DNA of 64,000 nucleotides from SHZL01 sp963815185 (GCA_963815185.1 CAWFGC010000009.1:1-64000), one strand, 5' to 3'; positions 8,501-17,119 are shown, numbered from the stretch's first letter. Numbers and translations are program-made. The notes: generated by a model not told the origin, from the letters alone.

Positions 8501-10724
8501 ATGCCAAAGCTTCTGGATCGGGCCTTGCTTTGGCTTCACGAGCAAGAGGTGATTCGCCTGAACAAGGGGCTTGCCGTTTTTCGGCCCGCCATGACCATTC
8601 GCTTGGGGCAGGATCGTCGCGGTTTTGTAAAGGCCGACTTCGAGCCACTCAAACTGCACTATGCGGAGCAGGTCGTGCAAATCCATGTCATGGCTGAGTA
8701 TGTCCAGCGTGGGCTTAGGGCGATGGCGGAAGCCATTGGATTGGCGATGGACTATTTCAGTATGGACCGAGATGATTTTGTACGTCGCTGGCTACCGGGT
8801 CGCGAGAAGGAGCTGAACCTCCAAACGACACCGCAATCCTGGCAGTCAATCGTCGAGGATCTCAACAATTCTGAACAGCAACGCATCGTTGCTGATGACC
8901 GTGAGCAGACCAATGTTTTGGTTTTAGCAGGCCCTGGCTCAGGAAAAACCCGGGTGCTCGTACACCGAATTGCTTACTTGTTGCGGGTAAGGCGGGAGAA
9001 TCCGCGTGGGGTGCTCGCGCTTGCATACAATCGCCATGCAGCGGTGGAAATCCGTAAGCGTTTAGCGGCACTCATTGGTGACGACGCGCGTGGCGTCACC
9101 GTAATGACTTGTCACGCGCTTGCCATGCGACTCGTCGGTGTGAGTTTCGCTGGAAGCGCAGGCAAGGTTAACGACGACCAGTTTTCTGAGGTGCTTCGGC
9201 AAGCCGTGGCGTTACTGAAAGGTGAAGGTTTGCCTCCGGAAGAAGCCGACGAACAGCGTGAGCGCTTGCTCGCCGGATTTCGTTGGATTCTGGTGGACGA
9301 GTACCAGGATATCGCCTTAGATCAATATGAGTTGATATCAGCACTCGCCGGTCGTAGCTTGCAGGATGAGGAGGGCCGGCTCAGCCTGTTTGCCGTGGGC
9401 GATGATGACCAGAATATCTACGCGTTTGCTGGCGCTTCGGTGGAATTCATCCGTCGTTTTGAGTCTGAATACAAGGCCAAACCCTCATTTCTTGTCGAGA
9501 ACTATCGTTCGACGGCACATATCATCGGGGCTGCCAACCTTATCATTCAGCCCGCCTCCAACCGCATGAAGACCGAGCATCCTATTCGAATAAACCGGGT
9601 AAGAACCAAGTCACCTGCTGGTGGTGTGTGGCAAGAAATTGATTCCGTTGCACGGGGACGCGTGCAGGTGCTGCCGGCCGGGGATAGCCCAATGACGCAA
9701 GCGGTAGCAGTTGTTGCCGAATTTCAACGCCTTGCCACTCTGGCGCCCGCTTGGGACTGGGCCAGGTGTGCCGTTATCGCACGAGAGTGGAAATTCCTGT
9801 ACCCAGTGCGCAGTTATTGTGAGCTCAACGGCATACCTGCTGAAATGGCCAGTGAAGACACGGCATACTTCTGGCGATTGCGCGAGACTCAAGCGCTTGT
9901 CGACTGGCTACACACCCAACCTCAAAAGCTGGTGGATGCAGCCATGATCCTGCATTGGCTGGCGGCACAGCCTCAAGGGCCTTGGTGGAGTTTGTTGCGC
10001 GAAGCAGTCGAAGCATATGGTTTGGAAACGAACGGGACGGAACTACCATGCGGCCATTTTCAGGAATGGTTGGCAGAATGGGGAAGAGAGTTTCGCCGGC
10101 GTCAGTCTGGGTTACTGTTGCTAACGGCGCACCGTGCTAAAGGGCTTGAATTTGATCATGTTGCTGTCTTGGATGGGGCCTGGGAGAGAGCCAACCAAAA
10201 AGAAGATCCACACGCCCAGCGAAGGTTGTACTACGTCGCAATGACACGTGCACGAAAAACCCTCACATTGGCGCGTCTCGATCAAGGAAATGCTTTGTTG
10301 GATGCAGCTGGGAACAGTTCGCATTTACTGGTGCGTGCTGCTGCCGAGCTACCCCCACCGGTTCCGGAGCTGAGGCGCCTATATCGACGGCTTACTCTGG
10401 CAGACGTCGACCTCAGTTTTGCGGGTCGCCAATCCGCTCAAAATGTGGTTCATCGAGCCATTCGGAAACTGTTGCCAGGTGACTCATTGACGTTGGACAC
10501 AAACCCCAAAGCATTGGCAACTGCTCAATAGTGACGGCACCATTGTGGGGCATCTTTCCCACGCCTTCGCGCCGCCGCCAAGCATGCATTGTGTTGAAGC
10601 CAGAGTAATGGCAGTCATAGTCCGACGACGAGAAGACTCCGAACCAGAATTTCAGAACTGGTACCAGTGTGATCAATGGGAGTTGGTGTTGCCGGAGCTT
10701 GTTTTTGAGCCGCAAAAGCCGTGA
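5583..10724 (+). CDS. Giant exonuclease-RecQ-UvrD fusion helicase (six apparent frame breaks)
   Basis: Reassembled across six junctions, this is one protein of about 1,710 residues. It begins MTEIGKTSS. A DnaQ-like exonuclease region comes first (SIDLEVG, then GHNLIAFDLPHL). The RecQ part follows: GILPTGTGKSLCYQIPAL, DEAHCISKWGHDFRPDY, ILCLTATA, NAFGMGIDKPDVR and QEAGRAGRDQ. A winged-helix-like linker leads to a UvrD/Rep helicase: LAGPGSGKTRVL, ILVDEYQDI, GDDDQNIYAFAGAS, ENYRST and LTAHRAKGLEFDHV. The tail after 10524 (NSDGTIVGHLSHAF, then REDSEPEFQNWY) ends at a TGA at 10722. The breaks lie near 5658, 6960, 7637, 8070, 8345 and 10522. Each is a net +1, several in homopolymers. The fusion is a known large RecQ-family architecture. 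A genome-maintenance or defence role is inferred from context only. Confidence 0.85.
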
Positions 10725-10874
10725 TGGACAAGATAGGGTTGCGAGATTGCCGCTACGTGCTCCAACTAAGCTGCTGCGATATCGTCCGACCAGCAGTGCG
10801 GTACAGTAGGACCCTGTAACTTTCCTGCGGCATACTTGATGAATCATTACTGAAAGCTCACGGAGATAGCAGAC

Positions 10875-11369
10875 ATGGACACAGCGGCAGTCGAAAAAGA
10901 TCTGGAGACTCGCATACACCAATCGCGAGATTGGCTTCTGAAAGCTCCGCCACCGATCAAGAATATTCAATTCAGAAATAAGATATTTACCGCCACGCCA
11001 GTCGCCTTCCTCGATGATCCGGGCAGAGTAGAACAACACGGTGTCGCTTTCAGATTTTCATTGGATGATCAAGCCAGAAAGATTAGCGTACTTCTGAGAA
11101 TAAGGATCAAGCCGGAGGCAACGATAGGTGACAAGGGGGATTCGCCGCCATATGTTGTCATCTACATCGCAAATCAGATTTCCGGGGCAGATGAGGAGAT
11201 AACCCACCATCACATAGAAGTGCCGGCGAGTTATAAAGGCATGCTGGGGCTGTCAATTGAAGAATGGTATCGGAGGTGGATTTCCCACGCTCTCGTTAGC
11301 AAGGGCGCGAAAAAAATTCTTGAGCCGCAAATGGCCGTGGAGAGCTATTCCGGACACCCACCTCACTAA
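10875..11369 (+). CDS. Hypothetical protein (164 aa)
   Basis: I do not recognise a family. The protein is soluble, with no signal peptide or membrane segment. It has a charged N-terminus (MDTAAVEKDLETR), a central stretch suggestive of beta-strands (KISVLLRIRIKP, YVVIYIANQI), and an HHH motif near residue 117. It starts 150 bp after the giant helicase on the same strand, so co-transcription is possible. The coding frame is intact. Confidence 0.5.
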   Translation: MDTAAVEKDLETRIHQSRDWLLKAPPPIKNIQFRNKIFTATPVAFLDDPGRVEQHGVAFRFSLDDQARKISVLLRIRIKPEATIGDKGDSPPYVVIYIANQISGADEEITHHHIEVPASYKGMLGLSIEEWYRRWISHALVSKGAKKILEPQMAVESYSGHPPH

Positions 11370-11501
11370 GCATCGCCAACCTGGAAAGAACGGTTTGGTC
11401 GCCCGCCCTTCTGCTGCGACTTCCTACACGTAGGCGGGTAGGTTTCCGCTTCCAGATCTTACGTTTACGCCATATTGTATCTTTATGGATACAAGCGTAG
11501 G

Positions 11502-11801
11502 ATGAGTCGGATAGCCCGCACAGACATCTTTGACAGATGGCTTTCTCAGCTCAAGGATGCGCGTGGTACGGCTCGAATCATTGAGCGGATTCGTTCCGCT
11601 GAACGGGGCAATTTTGGAGATTGTGAACACATAGGTGCAGGGGTTTCAGAAATGCGCATTCATTTCGGTCCCGGCTACCGTGTGTACTTCGCTCGCACTG
11701 GTGATGTGGACTATGTGCTGTTATGCGCGGGTACTAAACGTTCACAACAAAGGGATATTCTCACGGCCAGGAAACTTTCCCGCTTACTGGATGAGGCATG
11801 A
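11502..11801 (+). CDS. RelE/ParE-type addiction-module killer protein
   Basis: A 99-residue protein with the HigB/Gp49-like layout: FDRWLSQLKD, ARGTARIIERIRSAERGNFGDCEHIGAGVSEMRI as helix-helix-strand, HFGPGYRVYFAR, and a C-terminal CAGTKRSQQRDI. This class is usually a ribosome-dependent or free mRNA nuclease. The start at 11502 follows a TAGG. The frame upstream to 11475 would add nine residues without family support. The stop lies 3 bp before the antitoxin gene, so the toxin comes first in the operon. Confidence 0.82.
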   Translation: MSRIARTDIFDRWLSQLKDARGTARIIERIRSAERGNFGDCEHIGAGVSEMRIHFGPGYRVYFARTGDVDYVLLCAGTKRSQQRDILTARKLSRLLDEA

Positions 11802-11804
11802 CAC

Positions 11805-12119
11805 ATGGGCAATCGGAACAAACTGCGAGTGGCGCCATTCGACGCCAGCGATTATCTGGATAACGAGGTGACCATTGCAGAGTACCTTAAGGCGGCATTG
11901 GAAAATCCTGATCCGGATGCGTTCCTGGTGGCGGTGTCTGACGTTGCCAAGGCCAGAGGAATGGCTACGGTTGCGGCAAACTCGGGTCTTGGCCGAGAGA
12001 GTTTATACAAAGCATTGAAGCCTGGCGCGCAACCACGTTTTGATACCGTGCGTCGTGTGCTGAATGCTTTGGGTGTCAGGCTCGATGTTACACCGCCTCA
12101 GAGGAGGCCTGATGGTTAA
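11805..12119 (+). CDS. HigA-like addiction-module antidote protein
   Basis: A 104-residue protein of the putative addiction-module antidote family. Its N-terminus is FDASDYLDNEVTIAEYL, and a helix-turn-helix spans about 55-95 (GMATVAANSGLGRESLYKALKPG, then PRFDTVRRVLNALGVRLDV). It probably binds the RelE-like toxin encoded 3 bp upstream and represses the operon. Length and start agree with the family. Confidence 0.82.
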   Translation: MGNRNKLRVAPFDASDYLDNEVTIAEYLKAALENPDPDAFLVAVSDVAKARGMATVAANSGLGRESLYKALKPGAQPRFDTVRRVLNALGVRLDVTPPQRRPDG

Positions 12120-12267
12120 GAACCGCATGCGACCCGTGCAAACATGAGCGATAGCCCAAGCGTTGTGCCTGTTACGAACCCAAAGGCCCGAAAGCGGACA
12201 TCGAGTATGAAAGATGTTTGATGCTGGCGGATAAAGGCCGGTAAGGCTTTGGGACCAAGGATCAGAC

Positions 12268-12990
12268 ATGCTGCGCTTCTTTCCTGAGAAAACGAAGATT
12301 ATATTTCTTGACCTTGAATACTACGTTCCCGCAGAGGATCGGCAACGTAAGACCCCGAGCGGAATGATCTTCTCCCCTGTTTTGCCTGGCCATAAGATTT
12401 TGGGGGGAACATTTCTTACCTACTATCCGATGCAAGATAGAGTAGGAAAACGATTCGATATTTGGGAATGGAAACAAGGCTCAGAAAAAGATGTCCTTCT
12501 CAATGTCTTTCAGCTGTTCCAAAAAGAGTGGAAATCTATTGAAGCCAAACATCAGGCGGCTTCACTCATGCTGTCCGGCATAGGCATTTCCCATAGCGAC
12601 GTTCCGGCGCTGGTGACAAAACTTTCATCATCTGCGGTTGCTGACCCCGCCAGAATCTACGATCTCCTCTGCGGATGTCGGCAAATAGACCTTACCACCG
12701 CAACGTGTTGCCAGTTCTCCTTCAATCATTCTTACTTTACGTATCCAAAATCAAAGTCGGCGCTTTACCAGAAATATCTCAATGGCAAGAAGCTTGATTC
12801 CGGCAAGTCCGTCTGGAACCTTTATGACAATAAAAACTTTGATGCAATTGAAAAACGCAGTAGGGAAGAAATTAATGATGCACTTGCGATCTACAAGGCC
12901 ATGTTTGATATCAAGAGACAGAATGATCGGTCAATAAAGCGACTACGTCTGCTTGACAAGGAAGCTGAGAAAAACTCGTTGGTCAAATAG
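12268..12990 (+). CDS. Hypothetical protein, possible DEDD-type 3'-5' exonuclease fold
   Basis: A 240-residue soluble protein. The N-terminal KIIFLDLEYYVP gives a D-x-E pair (D15, E17) like exonuclease motif I. A central GIGISHSDVPALV and a C-terminal EEINDALAIYKAMF could be motifs II and III of an RNase H-like nuclease. The match is by eye and weak; I cannot name a family. It stands alone between two TA-type modules. The long N-terminal and middle insertions are unlike a plain DnaQ domain. Confidence 0.45.
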   Translation: MLRFFPEKTKIIFLDLEYYVPAEDRQRKTPSGMIFSPVLPGHKILGGTFLTYYPMQDRVGKRFDIWEWKQGSEKDVLLNVFQLFQKEWKSIEAKHQAASLMLSGIGISHSDVPALVTKLSSSAVADPARIYDLLCGCRQIDLTTATCCQFSFNHSYFTYPKSKSALYQKYLNGKKLDSGKSVWNLYDNKNFDAIEKRSREEINDALAIYKAMFDIKRQNDRSIKRLRLLDKEAEKNSLVK

Positions 12991-13026
12991 TCAAAAGGAA
13001 CCAGCAACTATAGGTTGAAGAGCTCC

Positions 13027-13158
13027 ATGCCTCTCTATAAAGTGGCAGACAGCGGTCTCAAGAAAATTGTTAGGACTGATTTCGCTGCCGCGCGAATTGG
13101 AGAGCGCCAAGACCTTCAATGGATTCTGAGAGATCAGATCGACGTGTTTGATCAATAA
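13027..13158 (+). pseudogene. N-terminal stub resembling PD-(D/E)XK/DUF91-type proteins (43 aa)
   Basis: Reads MPLYKVADSGLKKI, then FAAARIGERQDLQWILRDQIDVFD, then TAA. This is the typical opening of a family of predicted nucleases, in which the phrase is followed by a catalytic domain. Only the first 43 codons are present. It is probably a remnant. Confidence 0.4.
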
Positions 13159-13185
13159 CAGAAGGGGCCGGTTCGCGAATCAGGA

Positions 13186-13857
13186 ATGCGGCCCTTGAAC
13201 ATACCCACAATGGGCATTAATATACCCAATATGGGCATAAAGGCCGTAAAGTCCGCTTTGAACCAGCCACTCAGCATGGTTGATGCTTTGTTTTCCAAAA
13301 CCCGGCAACGCGTGCTGGCCTTGCTGTACGGCCAGCCGGAGCGCAGTTTCTACGCCACTGAAATCATCAACCTTTCCGGCGGTGGTTCGGGTGCGATACA
13401 AAGAGAATTGTCCAGGCTGGCGCGCAGTGGCCTGGTGAATGTGACCCGAATTGGTTCGCAAAGACATTTCCAGGCAAACCCGGATGCGCCGATTTACCCG
13501 GAGTTGTGCGCGATCGTACAAAAAACCATTGGGCTGGCTGAGCCGCTCAAAGCAGCATTGAAGCCTTTGTCAAAACAGATCGAACTGGCGTTTGTGTTCG
13601 GCTCCGTCGCAAAGAAAACCGACTCTGCCTCAAGCGATATCGACTTGATGATCATCAGCGACAGCCTGATTTATGCGGATGTGTTTCAAGCCTTAGAGGA
13701 ATTGTCCAACAAACTTGCAAGGGTGATTCAGCCGACCATCTATTCAAAAGAAGAGTTGGCCCGTCGCGTGAAATCCGATAATTCGTTCATCAAGCGCGTA
13801 TTGGAGCAACCCAAGGTCTGGATCATAGGGCAGAAACGTGACCTCCAAGCTGGATAA
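13186..13857 (+). CDS. HTH-nucleotidyltransferase fusion (MntA-like) of an MNT/HEPN-type pair
   Basis: Contains a winged-helix part (LFSKTRQRVLALLYGQPERSFY, then GSGAIQRELSRLARSGLV). A minimal nucleotidyltransferase follows with FVFGSVAKKTDSASSDIDLMI, the GS...DxD active-site signature. Family members normally begin close to VDALFSKTRQ, so the ATG at 13276 (193 residues) is the likelier start than 13186. In known MNT/HEPN modules the nucleotidyltransferase antitoxin AMPylates the HEPN toxin. The next gene overlaps by 20 bp and looks HEPN-like, so the pair fits that model, with the HTH domain giving autoregulation. Confidence 0.78.
   Translation: MRPLNIPTMGINIPNMGIKAVKSALNQPLSMVDALFSKTRQRVLALLYGQPERSFYATEIINLSGGGSGAIQRELSRLARSGLVNVTRIGSQRHFQANPDAPIYPELCAIVQKTIGLAEPLKAALKPLSKQIELAFVFGSVAKKTDSASSDIDLMIISDSLIYADVFQALEELSNKLARVIQPTIYSKEELARRVKSDNSFIKRVLEQPKVWIIGQKRDLQAG
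13198..13243 (+). promoter_or_regulatory. Repeated TACCCA-ATGGGCA boxes, candidate operator
   Basis: Two direct copies of ATACCCA(C)AATGGGCATTAA and ATACCCAATATGGGCATAAA, each an imperfect palindrome, lie 30-75 bp before the ATG at 13276. They suit binding by the HTH protein encoded here. If the first ATG (13186) were used, the boxes would be inside the gene, which argues for the later start. Confidence 0.5.
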
Positions 13858-14323
13858 TCTGACAGGTCATGGCAAGCCGCTTGCGGCTGAGCCGCCTGAC
13901 CGGGCTGAATTCGCCGGATTGGTCAAGTCCGGCAGTGCGAGACTTAAGGATGCCGCCAATACATCGCTGTCGCTGGAAAGCCGTTTTGATCTGGCCTACA
14001 ACGCGGCCCATGCGTTGTGCCATGCCGCCTTGCGCCGGCATGGCTTCCGCGCTCAGCACCGTTACATTGTCTTTCAAGTACTGCCTGAAACGCTGGGCCT
14101 GGGGCCGGAGGTTTGGCGAATATTGGCCAAGGCGCATGATGTGCGCAATGTGGCGGAGTATCAGGGGGATCTGGATGTGGAAAGTCGATTTGTCTCCGAC
14201 CTGGTAACCGACACTCAGGCTGCTGCCGGTGCCGCCGCTGCGCTGTCCGTTTCGGCAAATGCAGGAGCTCGGGAAGTACAGCCTGTTGAGGATGAAGCGC
14301 TGGAACTTCGGGTAGTTCACTGA
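13838..14323 (+). CDS. HEPN-domain-like protein
   Basis: 161 residues, mostly helical: LKDAANTSLSLESRFDLAYNAAHALCHAALRRHGFRA as two helices, then a helix containing AHDVRNVAEYQGD. This resembles HEPN proteins that pair with nucleotidyltransferases. The canonical Rx4-6H RNase motif is not clear, so enzymatic toxicity is uncertain. It overlaps the upstream gene by 20 bp, implying translational coupling. Confidence 0.65.
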   Translation: MTSKLDNLTGHGKPLAAEPPDRAEFAGLVKSGSARLKDAANTSLSLESRFDLAYNAAHALCHAALRRHGFRAQHRYIVFQVLPETLGLGPEVWRILAKAHDVRNVAEYQGDLDVESRFVSDLVTDTQAAAGAAAALSVSANAGAREVQPVEDEALELRVVH

Positions 14324-14341
14324 AGCATCGCGCGACCCACA

Positions 14342-14512
14342 CTAATGTCCGCACAACTGATCTTCGCAGGGCACTCCGTCGCCATCGCCATCTATTTTTA
14401 CCCGGGGGCAATTATGCAAATAGAATTTGGCTTCTTCGCACGAGGTCATTTGCGGGCAACGAGTTTTGTTCTGGCAGGTGAAATACGGCTGAGTTGAAAG
14501 CCTACGCCGATT
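14342..14512 (-). pseudogene. Excalibur calcium-binding domain fragment
   Basis: On the minus strand the frame ends TCEEAKFYLHNCP..., IDGDGDGVPCEDQLC, stop at 14342-14344. DGDGDGVPCE and the cysteines define the excalibur domain, often the tail of secreted nucleases. An in-frame TAG near 14520 and the lack of a start mean that only this domain remains. Confidence 0.55.
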
Positions 14513-14667
14513 GGCAGTTGATACCTATTCAAGAGCGATCAATCCAAACTCAACATTAAATCATGCCAAATGATGAGGGCACAGTGATTTGTGCGGCTGT
14601 CCAGGGTTCAATTCGACGTGATCTCCCTTGATTCAATTGCCATGTGCACTAAATGTACATACAATAG

Positions 14668-14880
14668 ATGCGGATAAGATGGAACAAGGAAAAGGCCGAG
14701 GCGAACCTGCGCAAGCATGGTGTTGACTTTGCGGACGCAGCCGTTGCTCTTGAAGACGAAAATGCACTGACTATAGAAGATGCTGATTTTGAAGAGCAGC
14801 GTTTCAAAACTCTTGCTTTGGGACCAGGAACTAAAGTCCTATTGGTTGTGCATGCAGAACGTGATGAATCTACGATATGA
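14668..14880 (+). pseudogene. brnT: BrnT-family toxin with in-frame nonsense codon
   Basis: The 70 residues match the BrnT toxin: RIRWNKEKAEANLRKHGVDFADA, then EQRFKTLALG, LLVVHAERDE. The family ends with a conserved arginine and ISARKATRxExRxY. Here that tail follows in the same frame directly after the TGA at 14878-14880 (IISARKATRTEARQYYRG). A single CGA-to-TGA change therefore truncates the toxin before its catalytic C-terminus. Readthrough would end at 14949, overlapping the antitoxin start as usual. The toxin is probably dead. Confidence 0.82.
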
Positions 14881-14941
14881 ATTATTTCGGCCAGGAAAGC
14901 CACCCGCACTGAGGCCAGGCAGTATTACCGAGGGTTAAAGC

Positions 14942-15190
14942 ATGAGTGAAGATTTCAGCAAAGGCCGGCGTGGTGCCATAGTGAAGCCCGACCCTAATAA
15001 AGTGCGCATCACGATTCGGCTTGATGGCGACGTCCTGGAATACTTCAAACAAAAGGTGCAGCGCGCTGGGGGCGGTAATTATCAGACGCTAATCAACGAA
15101 GCGCTTCGCGATTATATTCACACTCAATCCAGTCCGCTTGAGGATACCTTGCGCAAAGTCATTCGCGAGGAGTTACGGCAAGCGGGATAA
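14942..15190 (+). CDS. brnA: BrnA-family antitoxin
   Basis: An 82-residue protein with the BrnA C-terminal ribbon-helix-helix: VRITIRLDGDVLEYFKQKV, then GGNYQTLINEALRDYI. It is intact and follows the damaged brnT, whose ancestral stop overlapped its ATG. BrnA binds BrnT and represses the promoter. Here it would be an antitoxin without a working partner. Confidence 0.85.
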   Translation: MSEDFSKGRRGAIVKPDPNKVRITIRLDGDVLEYFKQKVQRAGGGNYQTLINEALRDYIHTQSSPLEDTLRKVIREELRQAG

Positions 15191-15213
15191 GGACGACGAG
15201 TAGAAAGCGTAGA

Positions 15214-15229
15214 AAGGGGCCGGATACAA
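15214..15229. repeat. REP-like half-site (GGGGCCGGATAC)
   Basis: AAAGGGGCCGGATACA matches the left arm of the hairpins at 17096-17132 and 22226-22269. No matching right arm is present nearby. Confidence 0.45.
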
Positions 15230-15285
15230 TTTCGACTGGATTTGCGTGGCCTGGTGATGTGAGGCGAGCTACTACCGGGCAAGAA

Positions 15286-15815
15286 TCAGCAGCAGATTCG
15301 TGCGATTCTTCCGTTGATGTGAACCCGCTGTGGTTCGGTGCATTCAATATTTAGAACGAGCTCTTCGAGCCGATCTCGCTGCACGTATCCGGTAGAGACG
15401 AGCGCTTGACAGAACTCCAAGTCCTTAGGGCGCCCAGCGCCTAGTGACCTGTAACAGCCATATCGGCAGTGATCTGGGTGATGGATCGCGCGCCGAGGCA
15501 AGGCACGAGGAGGAGGCATAGTAGGCACTATGGCGACGACGAGCAACGCAGCCTCGGTGGGCGAGGCGCGCCCAGGCACTATCGATATGGCTGTTACAGG
15601 CCACTAGTTTCGACAAGGTCAGGTCGTGTAGCTCCCCGGTGATTTCGCGAGCTGCCCGCAAGATCTCCTTGAGTTGGTCCAGTGTCAATGGATCAAGCCT
15701 TGCCGGCGCAGGATGGCCATGCGCTCCGCTTCCCTTTTGTGCCGGGGGCAAGCGATGTTCGAGCAGATTGCCAGCCTGTGATCTTTGCGCAGCTGCGCCT
15801 GCCGATCTCTGCCAT
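15286..15815 (-). pseudogene. DUF6036-like nucleotidyltransferase remnant split by a MITE
   Basis: On the minus strand the right part reads LTLDQLKEILRAAREITGE, an opening like that of DUF6036-type nucleotidyltransferases. The left part (below 15442) reads PKDLEFCQALVSTGYVQRDRLEEL and ends at 15286, like their C-termini. The central catalytic region is missing and a MITE occupies the junction. Family assignment is by eye and tentative. Confidence 0.5.
15442..15606. mobile_element. MITE copy 1 (161 bp plus TA/TA)
   Basis: Begins GTGACCTGTAACAGCCATAT and ends with its inverted complement ATATGGCTGTTACAGGCCAC, flanked by TA on both sides (15442-15443, 15605-15606). The interior is nearly identical to copies at 18227-18391 (opposite orientation) and 48732-48895. 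There is no transposase. TA target duplication is typical of IS630/Tc1-mariner-type elements. It sits inside a nucleotidyltransferase remnant. Confidence 0.85.
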
Positions 15816-15841
15816 CGGTTGACATGATCAAGAGTAGTGGT

Positions 15842-15872
15842 ATTCTCTATTCTAGAATCTAGAACATAGAAT
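15842..15872 (+). promoter_or_regulatory. TTCTAGA repeats, candidate operator
   Basis: The stretch just before the ATG at 15877 contains overlapping inverted motifs TATTCTAGAATCTAGAAC. It suits autoregulation by the HTH product encoded next. Confidence 0.4.
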
Positions 15873-15876
15873 AGCC

Positions 15877-16398
15877 ATGGTACTCAAACCACAAGACGTG
15901 CTCGTTACGCTTAAGCTTTTAGCGATGGAGAAGCGAAGCTGGTCATATGCCTGGCTTGCGGTGCAGTTGGGCATGAGCCCGTCGCAACTTCACGCTGCCG
16001 TCAAACGTGCTCTGGGGGCACAACTTGCGGTGCGCAAAAATGAAGACATCATCCCCAACCTGCGCAACTTGCAAGAGTTCCTCGTCCACGGGGTCAGATA
16101 TGTATTTGTCCCCGAGCGGGGTGATATGACGCGCGGCATGCCGACAGCATATGCCGCGCCGCCATTGGCGGAACATTTTGTTTCATCTCAGGAGCCTCCA
16201 CCGGTTTGGCCAACCGCGGACGGGCCGGTGCGCGGGCTGGCATTCTCGCCCTTGTACCCTCTGGCTCCGGGAGCTGCTCAGTCGGATCCCAGGCTTTACG
16301 AGCTGTTGGTGTTGGTCGATGCCATCCGCGGCGGGCGCGCGCGCGAGCGAGACCTGGCTATAAAGATGCTCAAAAGACGTCTTGAAAGTAATGCCTAG
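15877..16398 (+). CDS. HTH regulator/antitoxin of a nucleotidyltransferase pair
   Basis: A 173-residue protein with an N-terminal winged-helix/HTH (LLAMEKRSWSYAWLAVQLGMSPSQLHAAVKRAL), a middle beta segment (VRYVFVPERGDMTRGMPTAYAAPP), and a C-terminal helix (LYELLVLVDAIRGGRARERDLA). Genes of this kind sit just before nucleotidyltransferases in two-gene modules related to type IV TA or abortive-infection systems. The downstream gene overlaps its stop by 8 bp. Its antitoxin role is inferred from order. Confidence 0.65.
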   Translation: MVLKPQDVLVTLKLLAMEKRSWSYAWLAVQLGMSPSQLHAAVKRALGAQLAVRKNEDIIPNLRNLQEFLVHGVRYVFVPERGDMTRGMPTAYAAPPLAEHFVSSQEPPPVWPTADGPVRGLAFSPLYPLAPGAAQSDPRLYELLVLVDAIRGGRARERDLAIKMLKRRLESNA

Positions 16399-17119
16399 AG
16401 CGCAGAATCCCAATCTCCAAATTCTGCAGTATGCCGTCGATCAGCTGGGGGCGCTCTCGGACGAGATGGTTTTTCTCGGCGGCTGTGCCACTGGGTTGCT
16501 CATCACCGATCCGGCTGCGCCACCCATCCGGGTTACGCAAGATGTCGATGTCATCACGGAAGTTGCATCTTTGACAGACTATTACCGGCTGAGGAGAAGA
16601 TTGCGGGAAAAGGGGTTCCAGGAAGATTCAGGCCCTGCGGCACCCATTTGTCGCTGGTTGGCGTCCGCTGTCGTGCTGGATATCATGCCCACCAAGCCTG
16701 AAATCTTGGGCTTCGGAAATGCGTGGTATCAGCCTGCGCTGGCTTCAGCGACGGCTGTGGATCTTCCATCCGGCAAGGTGATTCGGATGGTGACGGCGCC
16801 CTACTTTCTGGCTACCAAACTGGTCGCGTTCGATAGCCGCGGCAACAGGGACTACATGATGAGTCATGATATGGAAGACATTGTTGCTGTGATTGACGGA
16901 AGGCCGAATATTGTAGACGAAGTGCGCCAAGCCGAAATCAAGCTGCGTCAATATCTGGCCGGCCGATTTGGTGAATTGCTCACCAACGACAATTTTCTGG
17001 CAGCGTTGCCGGGGCATTTGCAAGGTGGCATAACAAGTCCGGATCGAACTCCTGTGGTCCTGAGGCAAATTGCAGCCATAGCGGAAGTTGTAAAAGAGGC
17101 CGGATACAACTTCGATTAA
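16391..17119 (+). CDS. Nucleotidyltransferase-like protein (AbiEii-type partner)
   Basis: 242 residues from the ATG at 16391; an upstream TTG at 16382 is less likely. MVFLGGCATGLL followed by TQDVDVI is the GG/GS...DxD core of nucleotidyltransferases that transfer nucleotides to RNA or protein. APYFLATKLVAFDSRG then DMEDIVAVIDGR matches the family's C-terminal lobe. It overlaps the HTH gene. The stop codon lies inside a REP-like hairpin. Confidence 0.72.
   Translation: MPRAQNPNLQILQYAVDQLGALSDEMVFLGGCATGLLITDPAAPPIRVTQDVDVITEVASLTDYYRLRRRLREKGFQEDSGPAAPICRWLASAVVLDIMPTKPEILGFGNAWYQPALASATAVDLPSGKVIRMVTAPYFLATKLVAFDSRGNRDYMMSHDMEDIVAVIDGRPNIVDEVRQAEIKLRQYLAGRFGELLTNDNFLAALPGHLQGGITSPDRTPVVLRQIAAIAEVVKEAGYNFD

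Noticed and set aside
12144..12221. Short frame beginning MSDSPS
   Set aside because: It resembles the 5' context of the small membrane gene at 18615 over about 20 bases only; too short and without family support to call a gene.
14878..14880. TGA in brnT as a selenocysteine codon
   Set aside because: The family has arginine here (CGA), and no SECIS-like hairpin is visible. A nonsense mutation is simpler.
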